A stretch of 55,610 nucleotides of DNA from an uncultured Clostridium sp. (lineage in GTDB: Bacteria; Bacillota; Clostridia; TANB77; CAG-508), in contig USGK01000009.1 in the NCBI GenBank assembly GCA_900554175.1, positions 1 to 55,610 on the forward strand, written 5' to 3'. Below the pieces are notes generated by a model. That model saw nothing but the letters and a program-made list of their open reading frames with translations. It was not told the origin of the DNA and searched no databases. This document shows positions 1-9,332 of the stretch, one piece after another; positions within the stretch are counted from its first letter, which is position 1, and every line of letters starts with the position of its first letter. The position numbers were made by a program, and so were the translations under genes.

Positions 1-71
1 TTTTCCTAAATGATATATTAAGACATTATCATAAATGAATCATATTTTATTAAAAGATTGTCATAAAATAC

Positions 72-100
72 TTGCATATTTAATAAAATTGTGATAAAAT
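72..100 (+). promoter_or_regulatory. Sigma-A promoter of rpsT
   Basis: A TTGCAT -35 element (72-77) and a TAAAAT -10 element (95-100) are separated by exactly 17 bases, about 40 bases upstream of rpsT. The consensus fit and spacing support a housekeeping promoter. Confidence 0.7.
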
Positions 101-142
101 AATACCTGTTAAATTAACATCAACTAAGAGGAGGTGCAATAA

Positions 143-409
143 ATGCCAAATATTAAATCAGCTAAAAAAAGAGTAAAAATAATTGAAAAGAAAACTTTAA
201 GAAATAATATGATTAAATCAGGTTATAAATCAGCTGTTAAAAAATTCGAACAAGCTATAGAAGCAGGAAAAGTAGATGATGCAAAAATATTATTCTCAGA
301 AGCTACTAAAAAAATAGATCAAGCTTGCTCAAAAGGTGTAATAGTAAAAAATACAGCAGCTAGAAAAAAATCAAATTTAGCAAAAAAATTAAATGCAGCT
401 ATTGCTTAA
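143..409 (+). CDS. rpsT: 30S ribosomal protein S20
   Basis: This 88-residue, lysine-rich protein is S20, a primary binder of the 5' domain of 16S rRNA in the small subunit. It starts MPNIKSAKKR and has the family's helical, basic character and usual length. The ATG follows a strong GAGGAGGTG ribosome binding site. The gene is monocistronic: it has its own promoter at 72-100 and a hairpin terminator straight after it, and the next gene runs toward it on the other strand. Identification is secure. Confidence 0.97.
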   Translation: MPNIKSAKKRVKIIEKKTLRNNMIKSGYKSAVKKFEQAIEAGKVDDAKILFSEATKKIDQACSKGVIVKNTAARKKSNLAKKLNAAIA

Positions 410-450
410 GCAAAAATTTAAAAGATTATGCATAGTTTTTTAAAAGATAA

Positions 451-487
451 AAAGGTTTAAAGAATTAACTTTAAACCTTTTTTATTT
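451..487 (+). terminator. Intrinsic terminator of rpsT
   Basis: A perfect 12-bp stem (AAAGGTTTAAAG at 451-462 with its complement at 469-480) encloses a 6-base loop and is followed by a T-run. It ends rpsT transcription and may also stop the convergent glycosyltransferase transcript. Confidence 0.9.
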
Positions 488-491
488 TTCT

Positions 492-1382
492 TTAAAAACA
501 TCTACTTTTCATTATTCCAGGAATATATAATATTAAATACAAAATTTTATTATTTATATTTCTTATATTTTTCATATTAAATCCTTTTTTAGCAAGATAT
601 CCAAAAAGTATATAATGTTTAATAGCATAAAATCTTTTCTTCATTTTTACATTTGCCATATCTTTTTGTAAGATTTCTGAAAAATAGCAATAATATCCAT
701 TTGGTGAATTTTTAAAATATTTATTAATATTTTGTGTATATCCGCCATTATTATAATTTCCTATTTCTATAACTTCATTTATACAGATTATTTTATAATC
801 ATTATCCATTTTATGGTACATTCTCGCTTCTGTTATAAAACATTCCCCATTTTCAAGTTCATGTTTATATTTTTTTCTTATTTTAGCATTATAAACTAAA
901 ATTTTCTCTCCCTTTATATCATCCTGAAAATATAAATTAAACATAGTTGTTGGCTTATTTTCTTTAATAAACTTTTTTCCGCTTATCTTTTCACTTTCAT
1001 CTTTTTTTAAAAATGCTAATGCATATATTTTTGGATTTTTTAAAAGTTTATCAATATGTTTTTCTATAATATTAAATGCACTTGCTGATAGGTAATCGTC
1101 TGAATCACAGTCAATTATTAAGTCACCTTCTGCCATTTCAACCGCTTTATTAATTGCTACCATTTTGCCCGAATTTTCTTGATACATATATTTAATACTT
1201 ACCATATTTTCCTTTTTGAATTCTTCAACTAAACTTTTGGTTTTATCATTAGAACCATCATCTACTATAATCCATTCGCATTCTAAATAATCTGCAAATC
1301 TTACATTATTTTTTATACTTTCATATAATTTATTTAAAAAAGATGCTCTATTATATGTAGCTGTTAAAATGCTTATTTTCAT
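492..1382 (-). CDS. Family 2 glycosyltransferase
   Basis: The 296-residue protein has a GT-A fold N-terminus: MKISILTATYNRASFL, then the nucleotide-sugar site VDDGSND near residues 40-46 and the metal-binding acidic cluster DCDSDD near 91-96. It should transfer a sugar from a nucleotide donor to a glycan or lipid acceptor on the cytoplasmic face of the membrane. The acceptor cannot be read from sequence. It lies 79 bases downstream of a GT4 gene on the same strand, so the two may build one surface glycan. The C-terminal third is basic, with no clear membrane segment. Confidence 0.85.
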   Translation of the reverse strand: MKISILTATYNRASFLNKLYESIKNNVRFADYLECEWIIVDDGSNDKTKSLVEEFKKENMVSIKYMYQENSGKMVAINKAVEMAEGDLIIDCDSDDYLSASAFNIIEKHIDKLLKNPKIYALAFLKKDESEKISGKKFIKENKPTTMFNLYFQDDIKGEKILVYNAKIRKKYKHELENGECFITEARMYHKMDNDYKIICINEVIEIGNYNNGGYTQNINKYFKNSPNGYYCYFSEILQKDMANVKMKKRFYAIKHYILFGYLAKKGFNMKNIRNINNKILYLILYIPGIMKSRCF

Positions 1383-1461
1383 ATGTTTTTCCCCCTTGAA
1401 TAATCATTATTATTCAATCTTATTTATATTTTACTACTATTTTTATTTCTATTATTTCTTC

Positions 1462-2574
1462 CTAAAAAAGGGCTTTAATTTCATTAAGTAAATACGAATT
1501 ATCGTATTCTTTTTTCTCATCATCTGAAAATTTACTTTTTTCTTGCAAAATGTCTTTTAACCCTTCATATATTGATTCTTCATCATTTTTTAATATCTTG
1601 CTTCTATCATAATCTTTTACAACTTCTTTTGCTGCTGTATCTGTTATAATTATTTTTTTATTTAGTATTTTAGCTTCTTCAACTGCCATTGGATATCCTT
1701 CGAAATATGTTAATAAAGCAAAATAGTCCGCACCAATCATATATGGATATGGATTTTCTTTTTTTCCTAACAATTTAAATGTATCTTCTATTTTTAAATC
1801 TTTTATTAATTTTCTTAATCTTTCTTTCTCGGGCCCATCACCAATTACATATATTGTATTATTTATTCCCTCATCTATTAGTTTTTTATGTACTTTTGCT
1901 AATCTATCTATTGCCTTTTGAGGAACTAATCTTGCAACTGTTACTATTATTTTATTATTTAAAAATCTTTTGTTTAATTCACATTGTTCTTTAGATTTCT
2001 CAAAAATTCTCTCTTTATCTATATAATTATATATTACCTTTTCTTTTTTGAGCATATCTTGATTATTTTTCATAATATAAAGTTTATTAAAAACCTCTTT
2101 ATTATCATTACTTACAAAAACAATATTATCAAATTTTCTATATATATTTTTATCTATTTCTTGTTTTATTTTTGATTTCAAATCATTTCCAAATACTTTT
2201 TTTATATCATTATGTACCCATACTATTTTTTTTGAATTTCCTTTATTTGAGAAAATACGGGTAATTGGTCCTTCTAAAAAAGCAACTTCTATATCAAATT
2301 TGTTTTTTATATATTTGTCATAAATGTTTTTTCCACAATTTAATACATATATAGGAATAATTTTTTGTTTTATTTTTTTCATATCTTCATAAGGCATTTT
2401 ATATAAGCTAACCTTTTTTATTTTAGAATCTAGTTCTTTTTCAAAAGCTCCTCCCCCATACAATGTAAAAATTGTAATTTCATATTCATCTTTTAAACTG
2501 TTAGCAATATCTACTAATACTCTTTCAGCTCCACCTATACCAAGGCTTGTTATTCCAAATACTATTTTTTTCAT
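1462..2574 (-). CDS. Family 4 glycosyltransferase (GT-B fold)
   Basis: The 370-residue protein opens with the glycine-rich GT4 acceptor-side loop (SLGIGGAERVLVDIANSL) and has the retaining-enzyme motif EGYPMAVEEA near residue 300 (EX7E type), which contacts the sugar-nucleotide donor. The VIGDGPE segment at about 246-252 is also typical. It probably adds a sugar during capsule, teichoic-acid-like or glycolipid synthesis. It sits 41 bases downstream of rnhB and upstream of the GT2 gene, all in one direction, so read-through co-expression is likely. The exact substrate is unknown. Confidence 0.87.
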   Translation of the reverse strand: MKKIVFGITSLGIGGAERVLVDIANSLKDEYEITIFTLYGGGAFEKELDSKIKKVSLYKMPYEDMKKIKQKIIPIYVLNCGKNIYDKYIKNKFDIEVAFLEGPITRIFSNKGNSKKIVWVHNDIKKVFGNDLKSKIKQEIDKNIYRKFDNIVFVSNDNKEVFNKLYIMKNNQDMLKKEKVIYNYIDKERIFEKSKEQCELNKRFLNNKIIVTVARLVPQKAIDRLAKVHKKLIDEGINNTIYVIGDGPEKERLRKLIKDLKIEDTFKLLGKKENPYPYMIGADYFALLTYFEGYPMAVEEAKILNKKIIITDTAAKEVVKDYDRSKILKNDEESIYEGLKDILQEKSKFSDDEKKEYDNSYLLNEIKALF

Positions 2575-2615
2575 AGTTTATTGCATCCTTTCCAAGGTAT
2601 AATCCTAACTAATAA

Positions 2616-3242
2616 TTAAATAAAATGTGTAGTAAAAGTTTTCCTATGTAATGGACAAAGTCCATATTCTTTTATTGCTGCAATATGTTTTGCAGTTCCA
2701 TATCCTTTATGTCCAGCAAAGCCATATTCTGGATATACTTTGTCCCACTCTCTCATAATTCTATCTCTTGTAACTTTAGCTATAATAGATGCAGAAGCAA
2801 TAGAATAACTATTTGCATCACCTTTTATCATAGACTTATATGGTATACCTAATGTATCAATTCCTGTTAAAGCATCAACCAATATAACATTTGGTTTTAT
2901 TTTCATAGATTTAATCGCCATAGTTAATCCTTTTTTTGTTGCTTGCAATATATTCATTTCATCTATTTCTTCTTGATTTACTATCCCTACACCATAGCAA
3001 ATTGCTTCTTGTATAATTTTTTCATACAAAACTTCACGTTTTTTTTCAGATAACTTTTTAGAATCATTTACACCTTCTATCATTGAATCTGCTGGCATTA
3101 TTGCACATGCAACAACCACTGGCCCTGCTAAAGGACCACGTCCCGCTTCATCAATTCCTGCTACATATTTTATTCCTTTATTAAAAAATTCTCTATCTAC
3201 TTCTTTTATTTTATTTAATCTTTCTTCTTCTTTTTCTTTCAT
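2616..3242 (-). CDS. rnhB: Ribonuclease HII
   Basis: RNase HII nicks RNA-DNA hybrids and starts removal of misincorporated ribonucleotides. The 208-residue protein has the signature GIDEAGRGPLAGP with catalytic D31 and E32, then D123 (VDALTG) and D142 (KGDANS), so the four acidic residues are all present, and AKVTRD follows. Length is normal. The gene is 53 bases downstream of a small Spo0E-like gene and probably shares its promoter (3518-3546), an unusual partner pairing. Confidence 0.96.
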   Translation of the reverse strand: MKEKEEERLNKIKEVDREFFNKGIKYVAGIDEAGRGPLAGPVVVACAIMPADSMIEGVNDSKKLSEKKREVLYEKIIQEAICYGVGIVNQEEIDEMNILQATKKGLTMAIKSMKIKPNVILVDALTGIDTLGIPYKSMIKGDANSYSIASASIIAKVTRDRIMREWDKVYPEYGFAGHKGYGTAKHIAAIKEYGLCPLHRKTFTTHFI

Positions 3243-3295
3243 TATTATCTGCAGATGTTATTTTAAGTAACATCTCTCCTCCTGATTTTATAGAT

Positions 3296-3454
3296 TTAAT
3301 TTGCACAAACAGCCCTAGATTTTTCTTCTTTATAATATTTCGCAATTAATTTATCTAGCCTTACACTTATTTCTAATATTTTTTCATAGTCTTCCCCATT
3401 TATTATACTGTTGTTTAATTCTTCCCTTAATTTACAAATTTCTTCATTTAGCAT
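3296..3454 (-). CDS. Spo0E-like aspartyl-phosphate phosphatase, 52 aa
   Basis: This short gene reads MLNEEICKLREELN at its start and carries ISVRLDKLIAKYY near residues 29-41. That matches the Spo0E family pattern: a first helix with LR/L spacing, then a second helix with the SQxLDxLI-type motif (here SVRLDKLI). Family members dephosphorylate Spo0A~P and delay sporulation. Length fits the small clostridial versions. An AGGGG/AGGA-type ribosome binding site precedes the ATG, and a TTGACT-17-TAAAAA promoter lies upstream. With spoIIE in the same window this supports an endospore-former. Family assignment is from motif recognition only. Confidence 0.8.
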   Translation of the reverse strand: MLNEEICKLREELNNSIINGEDYEKILEISVRLDKLIAKYYKEEKSRAVCAN

Positions 3455-3517
3455 TTCCTATCGCCCCTTTATGCCCAAATATTTATTTTTTTTCTTTTTC
3501 TCTCGAATTTCATCTTA

Positions 3518-3546
3518 TTTTTATCATATTATTACATCATAGTCAA
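3518..3546 (-). promoter_or_regulatory. Probable promoter of the spo0E-like/rnhB transcript
   Basis: On the minus strand TTGACT (3541-3546) and TAAAAA (3518-3523) are 17 bases apart, some 65 bases upstream of the small Spo0E-like gene. The -10 matches moderately. Confidence 0.5.
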
Positions 3547-3626
3547 GCATTTTTCACGCTTTTTAGCTATTTTCGTACGAGCTTATTTTACTATTCTTTT
3601 ATTTTTTTTACATTTATCGACAGCAT

Positions 3627-4898
3627 TTATTTTTTTACAACAGAAAATACTGTTTTACTACTGTCAAAAATACTTGATAAAACTTGATTTACATATTTCA
3701 GATTTACACTCTCAATTTCTTCTAAATAATCAAAAGGATTTACTCCTTTCATAAAATCAACTAAAAACATTCTAGCTATATCTGATACATCATTATATTC
3801 TTTTACATATTCACCATATATCATCTTCTTTAATCTTTTAAAATCATCTTTATTTATTCCGTTTTCTTTAATATTTTGAATCTCTTTTTCTAATTTTTCT
3901 AAAACTTTATTTGGATAATTTGATTTTCCTGAAATTAATATATGAGAATATGAATCTCCAAACTCAAAATCAAAATTAGGAACAGAAAATACTTCACCAT
4001 TTTTATATAAATTTTGATATAACTCTGAACTTTCGCCAATTAACATATTCAATAAAATATCTATAGCTATATGTTTTTTAACTTTTTTTATATTACTTTC
4101 AGGTTCTAGTTTTATACCGATTGTAAATAAAGGCATACTTACATCCATTCTCTCTTCGACTTCTCTTTTTACAATTGTTTTTTCTTCCTTTTCATAAATT
4201 CTTTTAATTTCTCCACTATCTTGTTTGTCAATCAATCTTTTTTCTATTTCTTTAAGAAGTTCTTCTGGTACAAAGTCTCCACAAACAACTAGACACATAT
4301 TTCCAGGATTATAAAAAGTGTTATAACACTTGTATAAAATTTCCTTATCTATTTTTGAAATTGTTTCTACAGTTCCAGTAATATCTAATTTAACAGCATT
4401 CGAATGATACATTGCTTCTAAAGCATTTAAATATACTTTCCATTCTGGATAATCATCATACATTTTAATTTCCTGAGCAATTATCCCTTTTTCCTTTTCA
4501 ACATTTTGATTGGTAAAATAAGGATGCTGAACATAATCCATAAATTCATCTAAAGCTTCATAAAATCTATCTGTGCATTCATATAAATATGCTGTATGAT
4601 CATTTGTAGTATATGCATTAGCATTTACACCCAAACTTGTTAAAACATCTAAACTATTCCTTCCATTTTCCTGTTCAAACATTTTATGTTCTAAAAAATG
4701 TGCCACTCCCTTTGGAACTTCTGTAATCTCTTCTTCACCTGGAACAATAAATTTACTATCATTTGATCCATAATGAGTTCCCCATATAATATATTTTTTT
4801 CTAACATTTTCTTTTGGAATAATCATAACAGTCAGTCCGTTTTTCAATTTTTCTATATATACTTTCTCTTTTATTTTAGAATTCTCAATTATTTTCAT
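3627..4898 (-). CDS. ymfH: M16 zinc peptidase, YmfH-like
   Basis: The 423-residue protein is a pitrilysin/M16 metallopeptidase with an intact inverted zinc motif HFLEH at residues 67-71 and the downstream EKGIIAQE segment that supplies the third ligand. It has the two-domain length of bacterial half-enzymes. The adjacent upstream gene (4974-6275) is the partner lacking the zinc motif, so the two likely form a heterodimer like B. subtilis YmfF/YmfH, which NCBI associates with EF-P modification. Whether it cleaves peptides here, and which, is not shown by sequence. Confidence 0.88.
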   Translation of the reverse strand: MKIIENSKIKEKVYIEKLKNGLTVMIIPKENVRKKYIIWGTHYGSNDSKFIVPGEEEITEVPKGVAHFLEHKMFEQENGRNSLDVLTSLGVNANAYTTNDHTAYLYECTDRFYEALDEFMDYVQHPYFTNQNVEKEKGIIAQEIKMYDDYPEWKVYLNALEAMYHSNAVKLDITGTVETISKIDKEILYKCYNTFYNPGNMCLVVCGDFVPEELLKEIEKRLIDKQDSGEIKRIYEKEEKTIVKREVEERMDVSMPLFTIGIKLEPESNIKKVKKHIAIDILLNMLIGESSELYQNLYKNGEVFSVPNFDFEFGDSYSHILISGKSNYPNKVLEKLEKEIQNIKENGINKDDFKRLKKMIYGEYVKEYNDVSDIARMFLVDFMKGVNPFDYLEEIESVNLKYVNQVLSSIFDSSKTVFSVVKK

Positions 4899-4973
4899 TC
4901 TTTACTGGTGTATGTCATCATAAAAAATAACATACTCTCCTTTCTTAAAATCATAACATTTTGTTTATCATCT

Positions 4974-6275
4974 TTATATTTGAGTATTATTAGATAAAAA
5001 ATAAATTGTATTAATTTTAATCTTATTAGCAATATTAATTATTTGCTCTTTTGTCACAGCTTTTATCCCTTCTATATACTCCTTAATATCTTCATTTGAA
5101 TTTTGCAAATCCTGACTAAAAAAGTATACAATTGCTGAATCAGGCTCATCTTCAATAGTCATTATAGAAGAAATTATTCCTTTTTTTACGTTTTCAATTT
5201 CTTCTTTAGTAAACTCTCCTTTTTTCATATCTTCTATTTGTTTTCTAATTATTTCCAATGCTTTATCATAGTTTTTTATCTCTATACCACAAGATATAAA
5301 AATATTACTTTTAAATCTAGAATAGCTTGAACTTGCCGTATAGGCTAAACTTGCTTTTTCTCTGACATTTTGAAATAATTTAGAATTAGCACTCCCTCCT
5401 AATATGCTGTTATATAAAATTGTTTGATATTTTATGTTTGGATTTTTTATGTCTTCCTCATTAAATAAAATATCTAATCCAATTATTAATTTTCCTTGCA
5501 CTACATCTAAATTTTCTGTAACAATATTTTCAGTTTTTACTTCATCTTTTTTTGTCAATTTATTTAATATAAAATTTGGATTTCTTTTTTTCAAATTAAA
5601 CTCTGCTATTTTCTTTATTATATATTCTTTATAATCCACATTTTGTAAATTTCCTGACACAAAAATGTCTATCTTACATTCATCTACTAATTTTTTAAAG
5701 TATTCATATAAATTTTTATTATCTATTTTTTCTAAATCTTCCACATATCCAAACTTATATAAACTTGTGGGCTCATTTTTATACATTTCTTCGATACATC
5801 TCATTTTTGCATATGCTGCTTTGTTATCTTTTTTAGAATTTATTCTTTGTTTCATAATTTCTTTTTCTTGATTTACATATTCTTTTTTAAATGCATTATC
5901 TTCTATCAATGGATTAAATACTAAATCAAATAACATATCTAGACTTGCTTTAAAAATATTTTCTGAATTCTCTGGTAAAAATTTATCATTAACACTTTCT
6001 AAATAAAATTTTAACACATGGTTATCTCCTATTTTATCTAACCCACAATCAAATTCCGCACCATACATATCTTCTAATCTTTTACTTATCTCTTCTTGTG
6101 AATTATAATTTTTACTTCCTCTTCTTAAAGTAGCTGATAGCAATGAATCAAAAGTTATATATTCTTTAGATAGTGGTGTAGTTAAAAATATAGCTATTAA
6201 ATTTGTTTTGAACTTATCTGTGTTTATTGAATGTATTTTTATTCCATTTAATATCTCTTCTTTAAAATAATTCAT
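4974..6275 (-). CDS. ymfF: Catalytically inactive M16 partner, YmfF-like
   Basis: The 433-residue protein has M16 architecture but no HxxEH: the corresponding region reads LLSATLRRGSKNY, so it cannot bind catalytic zinc in the usual way. The C-terminal half retains the family's R/Y segment (FQNVREKASLAYTASSSYSRF) used for substrate binding. It precedes ymfH by 75 bases on the same strand, the standard order of the inactive/active pair. The likely role is a structural subunit of a heterodimeric peptidase. Identification by pairing and motif loss is strong; the biological substrate is unknown. Confidence 0.86.
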   Translation of the reverse strand: MNYFKEEILNGIKIHSINTDKFKTNLIAIFLTTPLSKEYITFDSLLSATLRRGSKNYNSQEEISKRLEDMYGAEFDCGLDKIGDNHVLKFYLESVNDKFLPENSENIFKASLDMLFDLVFNPLIEDNAFKKEYVNQEKEIMKQRINSKKDNKAAYAKMRCIEEMYKNEPTSLYKFGYVEDLEKIDNKNLYEYFKKLVDECKIDIFVSGNLQNVDYKEYIIKKIAEFNLKKRNPNFILNKLTKKDEVKTENIVTENLDVVQGKLIIGLDILFNEEDIKNPNIKYQTILYNSILGGSANSKLFQNVREKASLAYTASSSYSRFKSNIFISCGIEIKNYDKALEIIRKQIEDMKKGEFTKEEIENVKKGIISSIMTIEDEPDSAIVYFFSQDLQNSNEDIKEYIEGIKAVTKEQIINIANKIKINTIYFLSNNTQI

Positions 6276-6385
6276 AATTTTCTATTGATATTGGTTAATT
6301 TTAACAATACCAAATCTCCTTTCTAAAATCTATATTTATTTTAGTATGCTTAAATTTTTTTTTATTATTCTGCATTAAATAGTTT

Positions 6386-8356
6386 TTATATTTTTACGAC
6401 TAATTTATCAAATTTATTATTAATATATTTTTCTAATTTATCCATAAATATATTTGGTTCAATTTCTTTTTTAGCAACTAAATCTAACCCCTTTTCCCAA
6501 CTTGCTGTAAGCCTTGGATCCAACATATCTGGCATAGCCTGCATTACAACATCATATATTTCCTCTCCTTTTTGCGTAGGAGTAACTATCTGGGTTTTAC
6601 TATTTATTTGTATATATTGAATTTTTTCAAGTTTCTTAATTATTTCTGCACGCGTAGCACTTGTTCCTATTCCGGCTCCTTTTATCTGTTCTCTTAATTC
6701 TTCATCTTCAATTAATTTTCCAGCATTTTCCATTGCTAAAATTATTGTTCCTGAATTATATCTCGATGGAGGAGATGTTTCAGCATCTTTTATTTCAAAG
6801 TTCTTTTCATTTAACTCGTCTCCTTTTTTCAATAATTTTAGTATCTCTAAACTTGAATTATTTTCTTCATTTTCTGAATCTTCACATTTTTTTGAATTTT
6901 TATTAACAATTTCTTCTTTATCCAAACTCTGCTCATTTTTCTTTTCTGGCTTTAAAACATCTAAAAATCCTCTCTTTAAACAGACTTTTCCATTTGCATA
7001 GAAATTCTCATTTTCTACATTTAAAGTGACATTTACCTTACTATATTCTGCTGGTGGAAAAAATATTGCAATAAATCTTCTTACAATTAAGTCATATACT
7101 TGTTTTTGAAGTGAATTTAATCCTTCATAATTTTCATATCCCTGACCTGTTGGAATTATAGCATAGTGATCAGTTATCTTACTGTCATTTACATATTTAG
7201 TTTTTACAATATCTGTTGAGTATTTTTCTTCTACCATTTGTTTTATTAATTTAGACATTTCTTCATCTTTATAGCCTTTGGCTATCCCATTTAAATTTTT
7301 ATTTATTTCTTTAGCAACTGCTGTTGATAGTACTCTAGCATCTGTTCTTGGATATGTTACTAATTTTTTTTCATATAGGTTTTGAATTACCTCTAAGGTT
7401 TCATCCGGTTTTATCTTGAATCTTTTTGTGCACTCATTTTGTATTTCTGCTAAATTAAATAAAAGAGGAGCATTTTCTTTTTGTTTTGTTTTTTTTATTT
7501 CAGTAACTCTTGCTTTTTTATTTGAAAGAAAATTTATAAATTTTTTAGCTATATCTTCTCTTTTAAAACCTGTCTCATTATATAATAGTGGTGATTCGAA
7601 AACTTTAGACTTTTCATTTACTTTCCATTCTGCTTTAAATGAACCTTTTTCATTTTCAAATTCTCCCAAAATTTTATAGTATTTTGTTTTTTTGAAATTT
7701 TTAATCTCTCTTTCTCTTGAAACTACCATTCCTAAAACACACGTCATTACTCTTCCTACTGATATTGCAAAATAGTCTTGATTCAACTTTTTTGCAAGTC
7801 TTCTTCCATATATAATTGAAAGTAACCTTGAAAAATTAATTCCAATTAAGTAATCTTCTTTTGCTCTTAAATATGCACTATCTGATATGCTATCATATGC
7901 TGATTCATCTTTTGCCTCTCTTATTCCTCTTAAGATTTCTTCTTCTGTTTGTGAATCTATCCATACACGCTTAATTTTAGCTTTTGGATTTGGTTTAGCC
8001 ATCATAAACACTAGCCTTTGAATATATTCTCCCTCACGTCCAGAGTCACCTGCATTATATATTTCTTCTACATCTTCTCTTTGCAATAAACTCTGTACTG
8101 TATCAAACTGATTTTTTACTCTTTCTATTACTTCATATTTATATTCTTTTGGCATGAATGGAAGTGTATCCAATCTCCATTGCTTAAGTTTTTCATCATA
8201 TTTTTCTGGATAACTCATTGTTACTAAATGACCTACGCACCATGTTATTATCCATTCGTCAGATTCTAAATAATTTCCTTTTGACTTTGCATTTACTTTT
8301 AATACTTTTGCGAACTCTCTTGCAACAGATGGCTTTTCTGTAATTAATAATTTCAA
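6386..8356 (-). CDS. topB: DNA topoisomerase III
   Basis: This type IA topoisomerase passes single strands to decatenate or unknot DNA. It begins MKLLITEKPSVAREFAKVLK (Toprim), has the acidic GDSGREGE motif and the active-site tyrosine in LVTYPRTDARVLS. I choose a TTG start at 8354-8356 because AAAAGG lies 9 bases upstream. The in-frame ATG at 8363-8365 abuts that site, and a still earlier TTG at 8396-8398 has none. The resulting length is about 656 residues. A charged insert near residues 470-520 (KKNEQ...NEENNSS) is lineage-specific. Topoisomerase I is also present (38453-40540). Confidence 0.93.
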   Translation of the reverse strand: MKLLITEKPSVAREFAKVLKVNAKSKGNYLESDEWIITWCVGHLVTMSYPEKYDEKLKQWRLDTLPFMPKEYKYEVIERVKNQFDTVQSLLQREDVEEIYNAGDSGREGEYIQRLVFMMAKPNPKAKIKRVWIDSQTEEEILRGIREAKDESAYDSISDSAYLRAKEDYLIGINFSRLLSIIYGRRLAKKLNQDYFAISVGRVMTCVLGMVVSREREIKNFKKTKYYKILGEFENEKGSFKAEWKVNEKSKVFESPLLYNETGFKREDIAKKFINFLSNKKARVTEIKKTKQKENAPLLFNLAEIQNECTKRFKIKPDETLEVIQNLYEKKLVTYPRTDARVLSTAVAKEINKNLNGIAKGYKDEEMSKLIKQMVEEKYSTDIVKTKYVNDSKITDHYAIIPTGQGYENYEGLNSLQKQVYDLIVRRFIAIFFPPAEYSKVNVTLNVENENFYANGKVCLKRGFLDVLKPEKKNEQSLDKEEIVNKNSKKCEDSENEENNSSLEILKLLKKGDELNEKNFEIKDAETSPPSRYNSGTIILAMENAGKLIEDEELREQIKGAGIGTSATRAEIIKKLEKIQYIQINSKTQIVTPTQKGEEIYDVVMQAMPDMLDPRLTASWEKGLDLVAKKEIEPNIFMDKLEKYINNKFDKLVVKI

Positions 8357-8451
8357 TTTTATCATCCTTTTATATTGCTTTTTGTTGTATTTTATCAAAT
8401 AATGTATTTTTTTTCAATAGAAACTTTACTTGTTTATATTTTCAAAAAATA

Positions 8452-8491
8452 TAAAAAAAAATAGAGCCAAATAAAATAAATTATTTGCCCC
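8452..8491 (-). terminator. Terminator of the rpsF-ssb-rpsR operon
   Basis: A stem pairing GCAAATAA with TTATTTG around a short loop (8465-8491) is followed on the minus strand by a run of nine T residues. It lies just after the rpsR stop codon. Confidence 0.7.
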
Positions 8492-8523
8492 TATCATATT
8501 TATAATATAACTAAATTCTTAAA

Positions 8524-8811
8524 TTAGTCTTGTGCAGAATATGGTAATACTGCAATATGTCTTGCTCTTTTTATTGCTAAAGTGATATCTCTTTGATGTT
8601 TTGCACAACTTCCTGTTGTTCTTCTAGGTAATATCTTTCCTTTATCATTTACAAATTTCTTCATTATATCTGAATTTTTGTAATCTAAAACAAAGTTCTT
8701 ATCACTGCATAATTGACATACTTTCTTTTTTTGTTTTTTGAATCTTGGATTAAAATCCTCATCATAGTTTTTATTATTTCTATTATTCTTTTTATTTTTC
8801 TTATCTGCCAT
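8524..8811 (-). CDS. rpsR: 30S ribosomal protein S18
   Basis: S18 binds S6 and the 16S rRNA platform. The 95-residue protein has the core ILPRRTTGSCAKHQRDITLAIKRARHI... typical of the family. Its N-terminal extension is lysine/asparagine-rich and includes a CQLC pair; with the later Cys and His this resembles a zinc-binding S18 form. It is the last gene of the rpsF-ssb-rpsR operon, 26 bases after ssb, and is followed by a terminator. Identification is secure; zinc binding is inferred. Confidence 0.96.
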   Translation of the reverse strand: MADKKNKKNNRNNKNYDEDFNPRFKKQKKKVCQLCSDKNFVLDYKNSDIMKKFVNDKGKILPRRTTGSCAKHQRDITLAIKRARHIAVLPYSAQD

Positions 8812-8837
8812 CTCTTTTTCACCCCTATCCTAATTAT

Positions 8838-9272
8838 TTAGAATGGTAAATCATCGCTTGCTGATACCTCAAAATCAGAAGCTTGGTCCATTCCTCCTGG
8901 AATTGATGTTCCAAATGTGCTTTCGAAAGAAGCACTTGCATTTTCAGAATCTCTCTTACTTTCGGCAAAGTAAACTTCTTCTGCTATAACTTCTGTTATA
9001 TAATGTTTTGTACCTTTGTCATCATCCCATGTTCTTGTTTGTAATCTTCCAATTACTCCTACTTGTTGACCTTTTTTAAAGTATTTACTACAAAACTCTC
9101 CTTGTTTATTCCAAGCAACTATGTTAAAAAAATCTGCTTGCCTTTCTTCACCTTGTCTTACAAATCTTCTATTTACAGCAAGACTAAATGATGCAACAAG
9201 TGTATTATTTGTTTGAGTATATCTTACTTCTGGATCTCTTGTTAATCTACCCATTAAAATTACTTTGTTCAT
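8838..9272 (-). CDS. ssb: Single-stranded DNA-binding protein
   Basis: The 144-residue protein starts MNKVILMGRLTRDPEVRYT, the canonical SSB OB-fold opening, and ends in the acidic tip SDDLPF that recruits repair and replication partners. The linker after residue 110 is serine-rich. It coats single-stranded DNA at forks and during recombination. It lies between rpsF and rpsR as in most Firmicutes and shares their promoter at 9699-9727. Length and motifs are normal. Confidence 0.97.
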   Translation of the reverse strand: MNKVILMGRLTRDPEVRYTQTNNTLVASFSLAVNRRFVRQGEERQADFFNIVAWNKQGEFCSKYFKKGQQVGVIGRLQTRTWDDDKGTKHYITEVIAEEVYFAESKRDSENASASFESTFGTSIPGGMDQASDFEVSASDDLPF

Positions 9273-9332
9273 ATTGTTTTCCTACCTTTCTTTAAATAAA
9301 GGCCCCTTCTTTATTTACCATTAAATTATTTA

